A stretch of 64,000 nucleotides of DNA from assembly GCF_018449545.1 (NCBI RefSeq), contig NZ_JAAVUR010000001.1, positions 1-64,000 of the forward strand. The letters run 5' to 3'. Source of the stretch: Granulicella sp. dw_53 (lineage in GTDB: Bacteria > Acidobacteriota > Terriglobia > Terriglobales > Acidobacteriaceae). Each line of letters starts with the position of its first letter. The stretch's first letter is position 1. Position numbers and translations under genes: made by a program. Below, in pieces: positions 37,336 to 46,157 of the stretch. The notes under the pieces are model-generated. The model had not been told where the DNA came from and ran no database searches. It saw nothing but the letters and a program-made list of their open reading frames with translations.

Positions 37336-38325
37336 CTAACGTGTCGCTTTCGCTTCCGCGTACAGAGCCGAGACAAACCTATCGGCGCTATTGCCTAAGC
37401 CAGCGGGCAAGGGATCTGTCCCACCCGGAACCTTGGCGTCATACGGAGCGGTGAGCTTCGCGACGATCACCTGTTGAAGCGAACTTCCGTTTGCCACCAT
37501 CGCCTGAACCTTGGCTCGAATATCGAGGATCATGTCGCGGTAGGCTTTGACATCTGCAAGTGTGGGCATCGATCCATGCCCAGGCACGAGCTTCGTATTT
37601 GCATCAGCGATACCCAACAACTGATCGATGGCTTCGAGCGTACCCTTGAATGAGGCGCCGCGAGTTGCATCGACAAATGGGTAGCCGTAGTTGCGATAGA
37701 AGTCGCCGATCATGATGACATTCGCTGTCTCGAAGCGAATCATCGTATCGCCGTTGGTGTGACCTGACGGAAGCGGGATGAGGTCCACTGTCTCGCCATC
37801 GAAATGAATCTTTACGGGAGCGCCAGCGCTGTAAGTCACAATGGGAAGTCGTTCAGGATCTTTCCACGAGGCTGCGTCCCCGACTGCCGCCAGCACTGCC
37901 GGAGGAGGTGGCGTGACGAGCGCTTGCCTTACCTCTTCGCGGGCGAAGATGAGAGCGCCCATCTTTGCAAAGTTCGGATTTCCCCCAGTATGGTCAGGAT
38001 GATAATGGGTGTCGATCAGAAACCGGATTGGGCCGGGATTGATCTGCTTGATCGCAGCAGCGAGCCTATCGGAGAGAGGCGCGTAGGTCGCATCGACCAT
38101 CAACACTCTCTCCGGTCCCGCCAGGATACCGATACGACCGCCGGCTGCCTCGGGATGGCCAGCATCCGCGCCGGGCGAGCCGGTAAGGATGTAGACATTC
38201 GGCGCGAGCTGCTGGGGAATGAACTGTACTTTTGCGTAGTTAATTCCAGGCCCCTGGGCGACAGCCAGTGCAGTAATCATTACCGCAGCAAAGGCAAAGA
38301 ACGCGTTCCTAAAAATGGTTTTCAT
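37336..38325 (-). CDS. Exported metallo-beta-lactamase-fold hydrolase
   Basis: The 329-aa product has a signal peptide (MKTIFRNAFFAFAAVMITALAVAQ) and a metallo-beta-lactamase domain. The dinuclear metal site is FLIDTHYHPDHTGGN (HxHxDH), then LPSGHTNGDTM and the late VPGHGSMPTL His. This arrangement is of the subclass B3/quorum-quenching or arylsulfatase-like hydrolases rather than a proven lactamase. The ATG at 38325 has AAGGAG 8 bases upstream; a longer frame (38352) lacks one. DoxX follows on the same strand. Confidence 0.85.
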   Translation of the reverse strand: MKTIFRNAFFAFAAVMITALAVAQGPGINYAKVQFIPQQLAPNVYILTGSPGADAGHPEAAGGRIGILAGPERVLMVDATYAPLSDRLAAAIKQINPGPIRFLIDTHYHPDHTGGNPNFAKMGALIFAREEVRQALVTPPPPAVLAAVGDAASWKDPERLPIVTYSAGAPVKIHFDGETVDLIPLPSGHTNGDTMIRFETANVIMIGDFYRNYGYPFVDATRGASFKGTLEAIDQLLGIADANTKLVPGHGSMPTLADVKAYRDMILDIRAKVQAMVANGSSLQQVIVAKLTAPYDAKVPGGTDPLPAGLGNSADRFVSALYAEAKATR

Positions 38326-38543
38326 GCTGTATTCGCTCCTTCGATCGAGCACTGAAGTGCAACCGATCTGGACTTGATTACAGCTCCCTTTGAAGACCTG
38401 CTTCTTAAGCTTGTGTGAAGTTAGGTAGCAACGCTGCGCAACGCATTGCGTTTGTGTGCAGTCCTAAGTAATCCGTTGCTCGTTGCACCCCTCTGGACAA
38501 GCCCCGTAGTTCGCGGCATCGTGGATATAGGGAGTAGTGAGCC

Positions 38544-38774
38544 ATGCCAAGTCCTTTTATATCCAGCGGAGCATTCATGAATACCGACGAAGCAGCGGCG
38601 TTGCTTGGTGTCCACCCAAAGACATTGCAGCGACTGGCACGTTCGGGGCGCATCACCGCCTACCGTGTTGGCAAGCTGTGGAGATTCCAAGCTCGCGACT
38701 TGTGGGCGGATGTCGCCGTACGAGTCGTGCCTTTGAATGGGCTGTATGACGGTGTCGCTACGACTAGCATTTGA
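38544..38774 (+). CDS. MerR/excisionase-like HTH protein
   Basis: The 76-aa protein contains a helix-turn-helix of the excisionase family: MNTDEAAALLGVHPKTLQRLARSGRITAYRVGKLWRF. The same motif, almost residue for residue, is found in the protein at 44345-44590, which directly precedes the integrase. Such small proteins steer integrase towards excision or act as repressors. It marks the left side of the island, 28 bp from the convergent Fic gene. Confidence 0.75.
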   Translation: MPSPFISSGAFMNTDEAAALLGVHPKTLQRLARSGRITAYRVGKLWRFQARDLWADVAVRVVPLNGLYDGVATTSI

Positions 38775-38801
38775 TCTCTGGTTGGTTCTGAGCTTTGTCG
38801 G

Positions 38802-40043
38802 TCAAACTTGTGGGTACAGTCTTGGGAATAGTTCTTCCAGTGCGCTCTCTGGGAAGCGAAGTGAGACGGAACCCTTTGGCGTGGAAGATGCTAGCAATCC
38901 AAGCTCTGTCACGTCAGCGAGAATGCGACGCGCGGTACGTTCTGGAAGGCCTGTGATGCGCGCAACCTCTCCTCGTTCAAATTCACCGCGCATAAGCGCC
39001 TCTTCCAAGAGAGCGGCAGCTTCCGGCTTTAGAGTGTTACTTCTTTGAACGAGGGTCCGAAGTCTCTGCCTCAACTCATTCAGGTCGAACAGCCCGGACA
39101 TGAACTGAACTTGATCCAGGCAGACTCGAAGAAACCAAAGCACAAAGTCTTTCAGGGCCTTCAGCGAAAGATTTCCTCGTCCGTCCAAGTCCCCCTGTCG
39201 TGGCATGTCCGCCAAGTCCATCATGCTTTTGTATTCGCCTCGACTCTCAAGTCCTCGTGCAAGGCCGCGCGAGATTGACCAAAGCCCGTGCGCTCCGATG
39301 CCTATCTGGTGTGCCATTGCGTGACTCATCAAACGGCTCACACGCCCATTCCCATCAGGAAATGGATGAATGTAATTCAGACGGTGATGCGCGGCTGGGA
39401 TGGCCGTGATGCGGCCCGCTGTTCCAAGCTGAGATAGGCTGTACCGCTGCTCAAAATACCGCATGAAGTCCGCCACGCGTTCGCTGGAAGGCGGCAAATG
39501 CCGACCCACCGCATTGTCGTGTTCTGGCCTCGAACGCCATTGGCCTGGAACCATCATGATTTCCCGTGATTCGTTCTTAAGGGTGAGCATCGCCGGGGAA
39601 GCGTCCCGATAAAACTCGTTGTGAATCCACTGAACAAATCCAGCGGATGTCGCGGGGGGCAAGGTACCCCGGAGAAACATTCGGTCGATCTCTGTCTGCA
39701 CTCGGACATGCGCCGCCGCTTCGATTTGCAGGTTGCGGCGTTCTTCATTCTGATCCAGTTCGCCCGATAGAGCGCGTTCTATGTCGCGTGGCCGTGTATT
39801 GTGCCCTTCGATCAGATTGCTGTAGTAGGTGTTCATGATGCGTACAGCATCGGCCAAATTCGCGGCTGTGAGGGGATGCAGAAATTTACCGAGCATGGAT
39901 ACGGCGGCTGTCAGATCTGCAACAACGTCCGCAATGGCGGATGAGGGCTCGTCAATGAGAGCTGGTTCGATTCGACTTGTAGTCTCAATGTCTGACATGG
40001 GATAAATGGCCGAAGTTTTCCAGTTGGAATGCTCCGTATCCAT
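38802..40043 (-). CDS. fic: Fic-domain AMP-transferase, class II (self-inhibited), with C-terminal HTH
   Basis: The 413-aa protein carries the Fic active site [12 protein letters not shown] (catalytic His at about residue 226). Fic enzymes transfer AMP or another nucleotide group to protein hydroxyls. An N-terminal inhibitory helix, SNLIEG (Ser75 to Gly80, pattern SxxxEG), places it in class II, in which the Glu blocks ATP in the resting state. The C-terminus holds a winged helix ([28 protein letters not shown]), so it may bind its own promoter, where repeats lie at 40066-40105. It is convergent with an excisionase-like gene and downstream of the RNA-repair pair. Target unknown. Confidence 0.88.
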   Translation of the reverse strand: MDTEHSNWKTSAIYPMSDIETTSRIEPALIDEPSSAIADVVADLTAAVSMLGKFLHPLTAANLADAVRIMNTYYSNLIEGHNTRPRDIERALSGELDQNEERRNLQIEAAAHVRVQTEIDRMFLRGTLPPATSAGFVQWIHNEFYRDASPAMLTLKNESREIMMVPGQWRSRPEHDNAVGRHLPPSSERVADFMRYFEQRYSLSQLGTAGRITAIPAAHHRLNYIHPFPDGNGRVSRLMSHAMAHQIGIGAHGLWSISRGLARGLESRGEYKSMMDLADMPRQGDLDGRGNLSLKALKDFVLWFLRVCLDQVQFMSGLFDLNELRQRLRTLVQRSNTLKPEAAALLEEALMRGEFERGEVARITGLPERTARRILADVTELGLLASSTPKGSVSLRFPESALEELFPRLYPQV

Positions 40044-40065
40044 TGATAATACGCCACCCTGATCG

Positions 40066-40105
40066 CCAACATTGGCCGATGTTGTGGCCGATGTTGGGCG
40101 ACGTT
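40066..40105 (-). promoter_or_regulatory. Repeat cluster upstream of fic, probable operator
   Basis: Two exact copies of GGCCGATGTT (40074-40083 and 40086-40095) are followed by a third variant GGGCGACGTT (40096-40105). The outer CCAACAT (40066-40072) and ATGTTGG (40091-40097) are inverted repeats. The cluster ends 22 bp from the fic start codon and is the natural place for its HTH domain to bind. Confidence 0.55.
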
Positions 40106-40124
40106 AAGCTTTTAGGGAAACGGC

Positions 40125-42680
40125 CTAAAGTCGCGGATCGATTGGCTCGCTCTCTAACGCGAGGACTCCAAAGACGCATTCATGGGTAAGCCGTAATGGC
40201 TCCTTGCGAACGAATCGCTCCAGTGCCTCGATGCCTAGGGCGAACTCCCGACTTGCGAGCGAGCGCTTGGCTCCAACGTTCCGCGAACGCAGCCGTTCGA
40301 GGTTCTCGGGGAGGAGATACTCTGGGCCATAGATGATGCGAAGGTACTCCGCACCCCTGCACTTTATGGCAGGTTGCGTGATGCCACGTTTGCCCTCTGC
40401 GATGAAGTTGAGAGGTTTCACAACCATGCCTTCTCGGCCTTGAGCTGTCATGTCCGTCCACCAGGCAACTGCATCCGAAGTGTTCGCCTCATCTTGAAGA
40501 TCAACAACCTTGAATGGAGTAGCGAACAATATCTCCGAATCCGCAGCGCAGAGCCTAGCAATCGTCTCCATGTGCCAAGTGTGCGGCTTGTCTGTATGAA
40601 CTGCGCCTTCACTTGCCAAAATATGGAACGGTGCGAGTTTGAGATCGCCTAATGAGCCGACCGGCCAGCAATACTGCCGATAGGCCTGAGTGTAATGCGC
40701 AACAGCATTGAGCCGCTTAGTAGTCTGTGTAGAGAGCGACTCCATGCCGGGGACGCGCAGTAGCGCCTTTGTGATGAGTTCGCTCTCAGCTCGAAGAGCA
40801 TGGACGCCTGCATTGCCGACAGGCGCATACTGCTTCTGGAGCAGCTCCTGCGCCTTCGCAGACCAAGGCATTAGCTCGCAATCCAGGCAGAGCCAGTCTG
40901 TGGCGAGTTCATCCCATAGACCAGACCTCTCGACTGCCGATTGCAGGCGGGCGAGGAACTGATGTTCCAACGCTTCATCGGTGAAGAACCGGCGACCGGT
41001 GCGGGTGTAGACCGTTCCGAGTGATGCTTGCACGACACCGAAGCGCTTTTGCGAGACGGCCTCGTCTTTGCAAAGAACAACGACAGCGCGCGAGCCCATA
41101 TGCTTCTGTTCGCAGACGACGGTTGCGATGCCTTCCTTGCGGTAGAAGGCGAATGCCTCGTCGGGATGTTCGAGCAGGTTCTCGTGCTTGCTTGTCTCTG
41201 TGGGTGACATCGTCGGCGGAAGATAGATGAGCCACTTCGGGTCGCTTGCGAACCGGCTCATGACCTCAAGTGCAGCGATGGCGTTCTCTTCTCGTATCGT
41301 GATCTTCGGCTTCAACCGTGTGTCAATGAGGCGCTTGCCGACCACATCGGCAAGGTCGAGCACATCGTCCTGTGCGTGCTGCAAAAGCCGCTGAGTCTCG
41401 GTCGCTTCAGGCAGGAAGGGACGTGCAGGTTCGTAGTATGTTTGATGCGCTTTGACTAAGACGATATCGCGCTCGGGATAGCGCAGCGCTGTGAGATGGC
41501 CACCGAAGACACAGCCTGTATCAATGTTGACCGTGTTGTTGAGGAAGAGCGGCTCGGGAACGGGCGTGTGTCCATAGACCACCAAAGCCTTGCCGCGATA
41601 GTCCGCTGCCCAGTTATAACGAACGGGCAGGCCAAACTCGTCCGTCTCTCCGGTTGTTTCACCAAAGAGGGCGAATTCCCGCACTGCTCCTGACCCACGA
41701 CCGTGCATGGACTCCTTGAGGCCAGCGTGGGCAACAACGAGCTTTCCGTCGTCGAAAACGTAGTGGCTAACGAGGCCATCGAGAAATTTGGCAACTTCGA
41801 CGCGGAAATCATTCGACTCATTGCCGAGTTGTTCCATCGTTTCCGCAAGCCCGTGTGTGCGCTTCACGTCCTTACCTCGTAACGCGCGTACGAGCTTGAT
41901 GTCGTGATTGCCCGGAACGCAGAATGCTTGGCCGGACAGCACCATGCTGGATACAAGACGAAGAACTTGAACTGTCCTTGGACCACGATCTACGAGGTCG
42001 CCTACGAAGACGAGCTTGCGGTCGCCCGAGGACGACACCGAATACACACCATCGATTTGATTCACGGTGTAGCCGAGCTGCGCCATCAGTTCGACAAGCT
42101 CGTCGAAGCATCCATGAACATCTCCGATGATGTCGAATGGGCCGTGCTCGGTCTTCTTGTTGTTCCAGAGCGGGTGACGTTCGATGGTTACGGCGTCCAC
42201 TTCCTCGGGGCTGGAGAGCTTGAAGACGTGGCGAATGCCTTCGCGTTCCAGTCCGCGCAGGGAACGGCGGAGCTGCTGTGATTGGTTGCGAATGACGTGC
42301 GGCCCGAATTGTCGGTCTGGACGAAGCGCGTTGCGATCCTGACACACGCGCTCCGAGAGGTCGAAGACAATCGCCTCTGCGAAGAGATGAAACTCCTTCG
42401 CCAGTGCGATCAGAGACTTCCGTGCCTCGGGCTGGACATTCGTTGCGTCGACTACCGTCAGACGACCACGAGCGAGCCGCTTACGCACAATCTCATGCAG
42501 CAGGTCAAAGGCCTCGCCGGTAGCAGACTGGTCGTTTTCGTTATCGGATACGAGCGCACGGCAGAAGTCAGAGGAGACGACCTCCGTCGACAGGAAGTGC
42601 TTTCGGCCAAACGATGACTTGCCGGAACCTGAAGGGCCAACGAGGAGGACGAGCGACAGTTCGGGAATGCTGATCTTCAT
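40125..42680 (-). CDS. pnkp: Bacterial Pnkp: RNA 5'-kinase / 2',3'-phosphatase / adenylyltransferase
   Basis: The 851-aa protein heals and seals broken RNA with Hen1. The kinase module has the P-loop GPSGSGKS with Lys21-Ser22, and Asp38/Arg41, at the same residue numbers as in the Clostridium thermocellum enzyme. The binuclear phosphoesterase begins at about 183: GDVHG, GDLVDRG, GNHD, VVAHAGL and YGHTP. The ligase module has motif I EQKHMGSRAV (nucleotidyl-Lys526) and a C-terminal domain. The start codon overlaps the hen1 stop (ATGA) and its ribosome site lies in hen1, so the pair is translationally coupled. It is encoded in a mobile island with defence genes, in line with tRNA repair after ribotoxin attack. 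Confidence 0.95.
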   Translation of the reverse strand: MKISIPELSLVLLVGPSGSGKSSFGRKHFLSTEVVSSDFCRALVSDNENDQSATGEAFDLLHEIVRKRLARGRLTVVDATNVQPEARKSLIALAKEFHLFAEAIVFDLSERVCQDRNALRPDRQFGPHVIRNQSQQLRRSLRGLEREGIRHVFKLSSPEEVDAVTIERHPLWNNKKTEHGPFDIIGDVHGCFDELVELMAQLGYTVNQIDGVYSVSSSGDRKLVFVGDLVDRGPRTVQVLRLVSSMVLSGQAFCVPGNHDIKLVRALRGKDVKRTHGLAETMEQLGNESNDFRVEVAKFLDGLVSHYVFDDGKLVVAHAGLKESMHGRGSGAVREFALFGETTGETDEFGLPVRYNWAADYRGKALVVYGHTPVPEPLFLNNTVNIDTGCVFGGHLTALRYPERDIVLVKAHQTYYEPARPFLPEATETQRLLQHAQDDVLDLADVVGKRLIDTRLKPKITIREENAIAALEVMSRFASDPKWLIYLPPTMSPTETSKHENLLEHPDEAFAFYRKEGIATVVCEQKHMGSRAVVVLCKDEAVSQKRFGVVQASLGTVYTRTGRRFFTDEALEHQFLARLQSAVERSGLWDELATDWLCLDCELMPWSAKAQELLQKQYAPVGNAGVHALRAESELITKALLRVPGMESLSTQTTKRLNAVAHYTQAYRQYCWPVGSLGDLKLAPFHILASEGAVHTDKPHTWHMETIARLCAADSEILFATPFKVVDLQDEANTSDAVAWWTDMTAQGREGMVVKPLNFIAEGKRGITQPAIKCRGAEYLRIIYGPEYLLPENLERLRSRNVGAKRSLASREFALGIEALERFVRKEPLRLTHECVFGVLALESEPIDPRL

Positions 42681-44086
42681 GCTGCCACCTCCTTCTGTGT
42701 AAAGACTGCCATCTGCGTTGGTGCCCCTCGTTCTGCATCGACTGGACCTACGGGCTCAAATCGAACTCCATATCCAAACCGCTCTGCGACTCCGCTGGCC
42801 CAGCCTTCAAATTCAGAGCGCTTCCACTCGAAGCGGTGATCGCCGTGGCGGAACTCGCCTGCGAGGAGCGTCTCAAAGACTGTGTTGTAATCCGCGTTCG
42901 GCGTGGTCAAGACGACATGCGTCGGTCGTGCAAACTCGAACACGATGCGCTCGAAGGTCGCAAGACGAGGCGCATCGAGATGCTCGATGACTTCCACAAT
43001 GGCGGCTGCTTCAAACCCGTTCAGCCGCTGGTCGCGGTAGGTGAGCGAACCCTGGATGAGGTCGATGCGGCTGCGCTGCCGTTCCGGCAACTCATCCAGT
43101 CGCAAGCGCTCTTTCGCGGTCTCGAGCGTTCGCCAAGACACATCCATGCCGAGGATAGTCTCAAACTGCTTCTCGGATAGAAGCAGCTTGAGCAACTTGC
43201 CCTCGCCACAACCGAGATCGACAACGCGCTTTGCACCTGTATCCCGAATGACTGACAAAACCGTCTGTAGGCGTTGGTCATGCAGGGACGGTGTGCGCGC
43301 TGTCACAGGCGACTCCACAGAAGGCGCGTCGCCTGCCTCATCGCTTGCAGTGTCCTCCGCCATCAAACGGCTCAACGCTTCTCGCGCAAGGCTCCGCTGG
43401 CGTTTTAGGTAGCGCGAGACGATGAGGTCTTTTTCGGGATGGGTGCCAAGCCATCCTTCACCACGCTTCAGCAGCTTCTCGATCTCGTCGTTGGCTACCC
43501 AGTAGTGCTTCTCATTGTCGAGGACAGGAATCAGCACATAGAGGTGCGTGAGCAAGTCTTGCAACCGAACAGTACCTGCGATGGTCAATGCGACATAGGG
43601 GGACGCACCCCATTCAGGGAACTTCTCGTCAAGCTGTGAGCCCTGCATTTCTATGGAGTAGCCCAGCGGCTCGAAGAGACGCTTGACCAAATCTTCACCG
43701 CCGCGAGCCGCGATGACTGGCAGATGGGCAGTCAACGGTATGGCTGTCTCCGCAAGCTCAGGACGATCCTTGCTCCGACCGCTCATTGCCGTGCTGAATA
43801 TCCGGCCCATCGCGACGCTGAGAAAAGAATTCGCAGCATACGGACGGTCATTCACGTACTGCTCTAATTGTCCGCCTTCACCGGCTGGCCCTCGACCGCG
43901 CACGAGCGCTACCGGGTCGATCTCGACCAGCAGAGCTGCGGTGCAGAGGTTAACGGAAGCATCGGGATAGAACACATAGGCCTTTCCAAATGAAAGCTCT
44001 TCCGTCTGGAGGCGTGCCGGATTCTTGTGGAGCAGATAGCCGAGATCGGTTGCCGGCTGATGCGTAGTGGAGACTGTTAGGAGCAT
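42677..44086 (-). CDS. hen1: Bacterial Hen1: RNA 3'-terminal 2'-O-methyltransferase and Pnkp ligase partner
   Basis: The 469-aa protein marks the repair junction with a 2'-O-methyl group before sealing, protecting it from re-cutting. The N-terminal half (1-240) is the Hen1-specific domain that activates the Pnkp ligase. The C-terminal half has SAM motif VVDLGCGEGKLL (about 288-299), ILGMDVS, and the metal-binding pattern EVIEH (Glu365, Glu368, His369) with His in FRHGDHRFEW (about 414-417). A 4-bp overlap joins it to pnkp. The region upstream to 44344 is non-coding and should contain the promoter. Confidence 0.95.
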   Translation of the reverse strand: MLLTVSTTHQPATDLGYLLHKNPARLQTEELSFGKAYVFYPDASVNLCTAALLVEIDPVALVRGRGPAGEGGQLEQYVNDRPYAANSFLSVAMGRIFSTAMSGRSKDRPELAETAIPLTAHLPVIAARGGEDLVKRLFEPLGYSIEMQGSQLDEKFPEWGASPYVALTIAGTVRLQDLLTHLYVLIPVLDNEKHYWVANDEIEKLLKRGEGWLGTHPEKDLIVSRYLKRQRSLAREALSRLMAEDTASDEAGDAPSVESPVTARTPSLHDQRLQTVLSVIRDTGAKRVVDLGCGEGKLLKLLLSEKQFETILGMDVSWRTLETAKERLRLDELPERQRSRIDLIQGSLTYRDQRLNGFEAAAIVEVIEHLDAPRLATFERIVFEFARPTHVVLTTPNADYNTVFETLLAGEFRHGDHRFEWKRSEFEGWASGVAERFGYGVRFEPVGPVDAERGAPTQMAVFTQKEVAA

Positions 44087-44344
44087 TGAGAACTAAGTTT
44101 ACGTGACAGGGCTAACTACGCTAAGATCGCGGCTCTCGACCATCATGCAAGACTCGTCACAAACTATTTTTTGCTGGTTTTCCACAGGCAAATCGTGTCC
44201 GTAGAGTTCCCATGAATTCCTTAGAAGACACTGTAGCGACTGTAACGATTCCAGAGCGCCAAAGATCTCTGCTGTAGCCGTCGTGTTGGCCCATAGACAA
44301 ATCCAAACGCACGTTCCATTGTGTGTTCAGGAGGCGTACGAGCC
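44087..44344. other. Divergent intergenic region, hen1 / excisionase-like gene
   Basis: No gene is seen. Both promoters for the RNA-repair pair (minus strand) and the HTH-integrase pair (plus strand) should lie here; I cannot place them confidently. Confidence 0.4.
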
Positions 44345-44590
44345 ATGTCCGAATTCAAGCTAGTTTCTGAACCGTTCCTGGATAGCGATCAAGCCGCCGC
44401 TATCCTTCGCATTCACCCCAAGACCCTGCAACGCCTCGCGCGATGCGGTCGTGTCACCGGCTATCGCGTCGGGAAGCTGTGGCGGTTTCACGCCTCCGAC
44501 CTGGAAGGCCGTCACGATAGCTTCTCTTCCACACTCGACTCCGACACTGCCGAGCGGTACGCTTTAAGTACCACTTGTGTCCGCAACTAA
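44345..44590 (+). CDS. Excisionase-like HTH protein, partner of the integrase
   Basis: The 81-aa protein has the HTH LDSDQAAAILRIHPKTLQRLARCGRVTGYRVGKLWRFHASDLE, nearly identical to that at 38544. ATG 44345 follows CAGGAGG; a longer frame uses GTG without a site. It ends 14 bp before the integrase start, a typical xis-int order. It probably controls integration direction or integrase expression. Confidence 0.8.
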   Translation: MSEFKLVSEPFLDSDQAAAILRIHPKTLQRLARCGRVTGYRVGKLWRFHASDLEGRHDSFSSTLDSDTAERYALSTTCVRN

Positions 44591-44604
44591 CAGGAGGAAT
44601 ATCC

Positions 44605-45786
44605 ATGTTTGTTCGGACACGATTTCAATATGGCAGTCTGCGGCTACGGAAGCGCGAGCGGAGTACCGACGTGTGGGAGTTTCGTTATTACGAGACCAGC
44701 CCGGTTGGCAAACGGATCAGGCAGAGCGTCATCCTTGGGGATCAAGCTCTCTACCGGACCGAGGCCGATGCACGCAAGGCGACGCAAGCTCTTCTCATGC
44801 GGCTCAACGACGAAGCTCCACGCGCTGAGATGGAAGCTCCGACGTTCGGGGCTCTGCTCGATCGGTACATCGAGCATGAGTTGCCAGAGCGACACTCGAC
44901 TCAGAGGTCGCATCTCTCGAACATTCGGAAACACATCAGGCCGCGTTGGAGCGATCAACCGATAAACAGGATGAAACCGATGGCGATGGAGCAGTGGCTG
45001 CGCGATCTGCCTCTGGCACCCAAGTCGAAGGTCCACATCCGAAGCTTGATGCACCTGGTTATGAAATGCGCTGAACGATGGGGAGTAATCGAGATCGGCA
45101 AAAACCCCGTCGCTTTGGTGCGCGTCAAGAACGCAAGCAAGCGGCTGAAGCGGCCTCAGATCCTCGAAGTGGCTCAGTTCTTCGAGATGCTCAAGCATCT
45201 CGCGGAGCCGTACCGAACGATGGTCATGGTGGCGCAGTGTACGGGGCTTCGGATCAGCGAAATCCTTGGCCTGCAGTGGGGCGACTTCGATTTTGAAGCG
45301 CACACCTTCATGGTTCAGCGCAGCGTTGTCAGCGGAAGGGTAGATGCGGTGAAGACGGAATATTCAAAGGACTACGTTCCGCTCGATCCACGTCTTGAAG
45401 GACTGCTGCTCGAATGGCGGACCTTCAGCGCTTTTCCCAGCGATGCAGATTGGGTCTTCGCCAATCCGCAGACCGGGAAGCCCTTCCACCAGGAAAGCCT
45501 CAAGAAGCATCAACTCCACCGGGTCGCCGAACTCATCGGCCTGCCGGACGGGATCGGGTGGCATACGTTTCGCCACACCTACCGTTCATGGCTGGACGAG
45601 ACAGGCGCTCCAATGAAAGTGCAACAGGAGCTGATGCGACACGCCTCCATCCAGACGACGATGAACATCTATGGACGGGCGATGAACGACTCCAAACGCA
45701 AAGCCAACAGCCAGGTCGTTGGGCTGGCATTCGGCGAAACGATGGAATCGAGAAGGGAGGCGTTAAGCACAACAGCCCTTCAGTAG
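44605..45786 (+). CDS. int: Tyrosine site-specific integrase
   Basis: The 393-aa phage-type integrase has an N-terminal SAM-like core-binding domain (TFGALLDRYIEHELPERHSTQRSHL) and a C-terminal catalytic domain with Arg in CTGLRISEILGLQWGD, HTFRHTY (HxxR) near the end, His in LMRHASIQTTMN and the nucleophile Tyr in YGRAMND. The ATG at 44605 is preceded by CAGGAGG; the longer frame opens with TTG. It is downstream of an excisionase-like gene and points at a tRNA-Met 3' half 86 bp away, the usual arrangement of an integrase next to its attachment site. Confidence 0.92.
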   Translation: MFVRTRFQYGSLRLRKRERSTDVWEFRYYETSPVGKRIRQSVILGDQALYRTEADARKATQALLMRLNDEAPRAEMEAPTFGALLDRYIEHELPERHSTQRSHLSNIRKHIRPRWSDQPINRMKPMAMEQWLRDLPLAPKSKVHIRSLMHLVMKCAERWGVIEIGKNPVALVRVKNASKRLKRPQILEVAQFFEMLKHLAEPYRTMVMVAQCTGLRISEILGLQWGDFDFEAHTFMVQRSVVSGRVDAVKTEYSKDYVPLDPRLEGLLLEWRTFSAFPSDADWVFANPQTGKPFHQESLKKHQLHRVAELIGLPDGIGWHTFRHTYRSWLDETGAPMKVQQELMRHASIQTTMNIYGRAMNDSKRKANSQVVGLAFGETMESRREALSTTALQ

Positions 45787-45794
45787 AAGGGCTG
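45773..45794 (+). terminator. Hairpin overlapping integrase stop codon
   Basis: CAGCCCTT and AAGGGCTG form an 8-bp stem around CAGTAG, which includes the integrase stop. There is no U run, so it may attenuate or stabilise the transcript rather than terminate it. Confidence 0.45.
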
Positions 45795-45805
45795 AATCAG
45801 TGGCC

Positions 45806-45834
45806 ATTTCCGATTGGGGGATAATGGGGACTTA
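45806..45834. promoter_or_regulatory. Candidate integrase arm-type site
   Basis: On the minus strand this reads AAGTCCCCATTATCCCCCAATCGG, resembling GAGTCCCCAATCGGCGTCCC at 58590 and ATTCCCAATTGGTGTCCC at 58388, both next to the second attachment core. Repeated motifs near a core are typical of integrase arm sites. Confidence 0.35.
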
Positions 45835-45871
45835 ATTGGGTTTTTCGTTTCTCGTAACTGATTGATTTGAT

Positions 45872-45916
45872 TGGTTGCGGGGGTAGGATTTGAACCTACG
45901 ACCTTTGGGTTATGAG
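45872..45916 (-). tRNA. tRNA-Met(CAT) 3' half, attachment core
   Basis: The minus strand reads from CTCATAACCC through the variable region and T-arm (GGTTCAAATCC) to the acceptor strand CCCCCGCAACCA. It is the 3' 45 bases of a methionine tRNA with CAT anticodon, including the encoded CCA. The 5' half (D-arm and acceptor strand) is absent: the sequence diverges immediately after the anticodon stem. It is therefore not a working tRNA but the crossover core used by the adjacent integrase. Confidence 0.85.
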
Positions 45917-46157
45917 AAGGCTAAATAGCTGATTCTAAAAGAACTATAGCGGCGTAGATGATCCCTAACCTCTCTTTGGAATCAGTAGGATACAGGGTGT
46001 TCTTCCTTACCGTTCCCTGATTTGTTCCCTCGTCTTTCACCTTCGAAGGGAACCATGACCTTCGGGATTGACGTCTTCACGTCAAGCATTACAACCCGTT
46101 TAGTATGAATCCGTTCAGTCCCGAGCAGCGGATATGCATTGTCGCTCCTCTGTTAAA
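45917..46157. other. Attachment-site flank; no gene
   Basis: After the core the sequence reads AAGGCTAAAT, also found next to the tRNA-Pro core (GGGCTAAAT). Near 46014 GTTCCCTGATTTGTTCCCT is a repeat-like motif similar to TTCCCCAGCTTGTTCCCT at 57694. I see no gene. Confidence 0.4.

Noticed and set aside
40066..40105. Short repeats that might be a CRISPR array
   Set aside because: Only three 10-bp units with 0-2-bp spacing, no 28-37-bp repeats, no spacers and no cas genes.
45872..45916. Functional tRNA-Met gene
   Set aside because: Only the 3' half is present; D-arm and 5' acceptor strand are absent.
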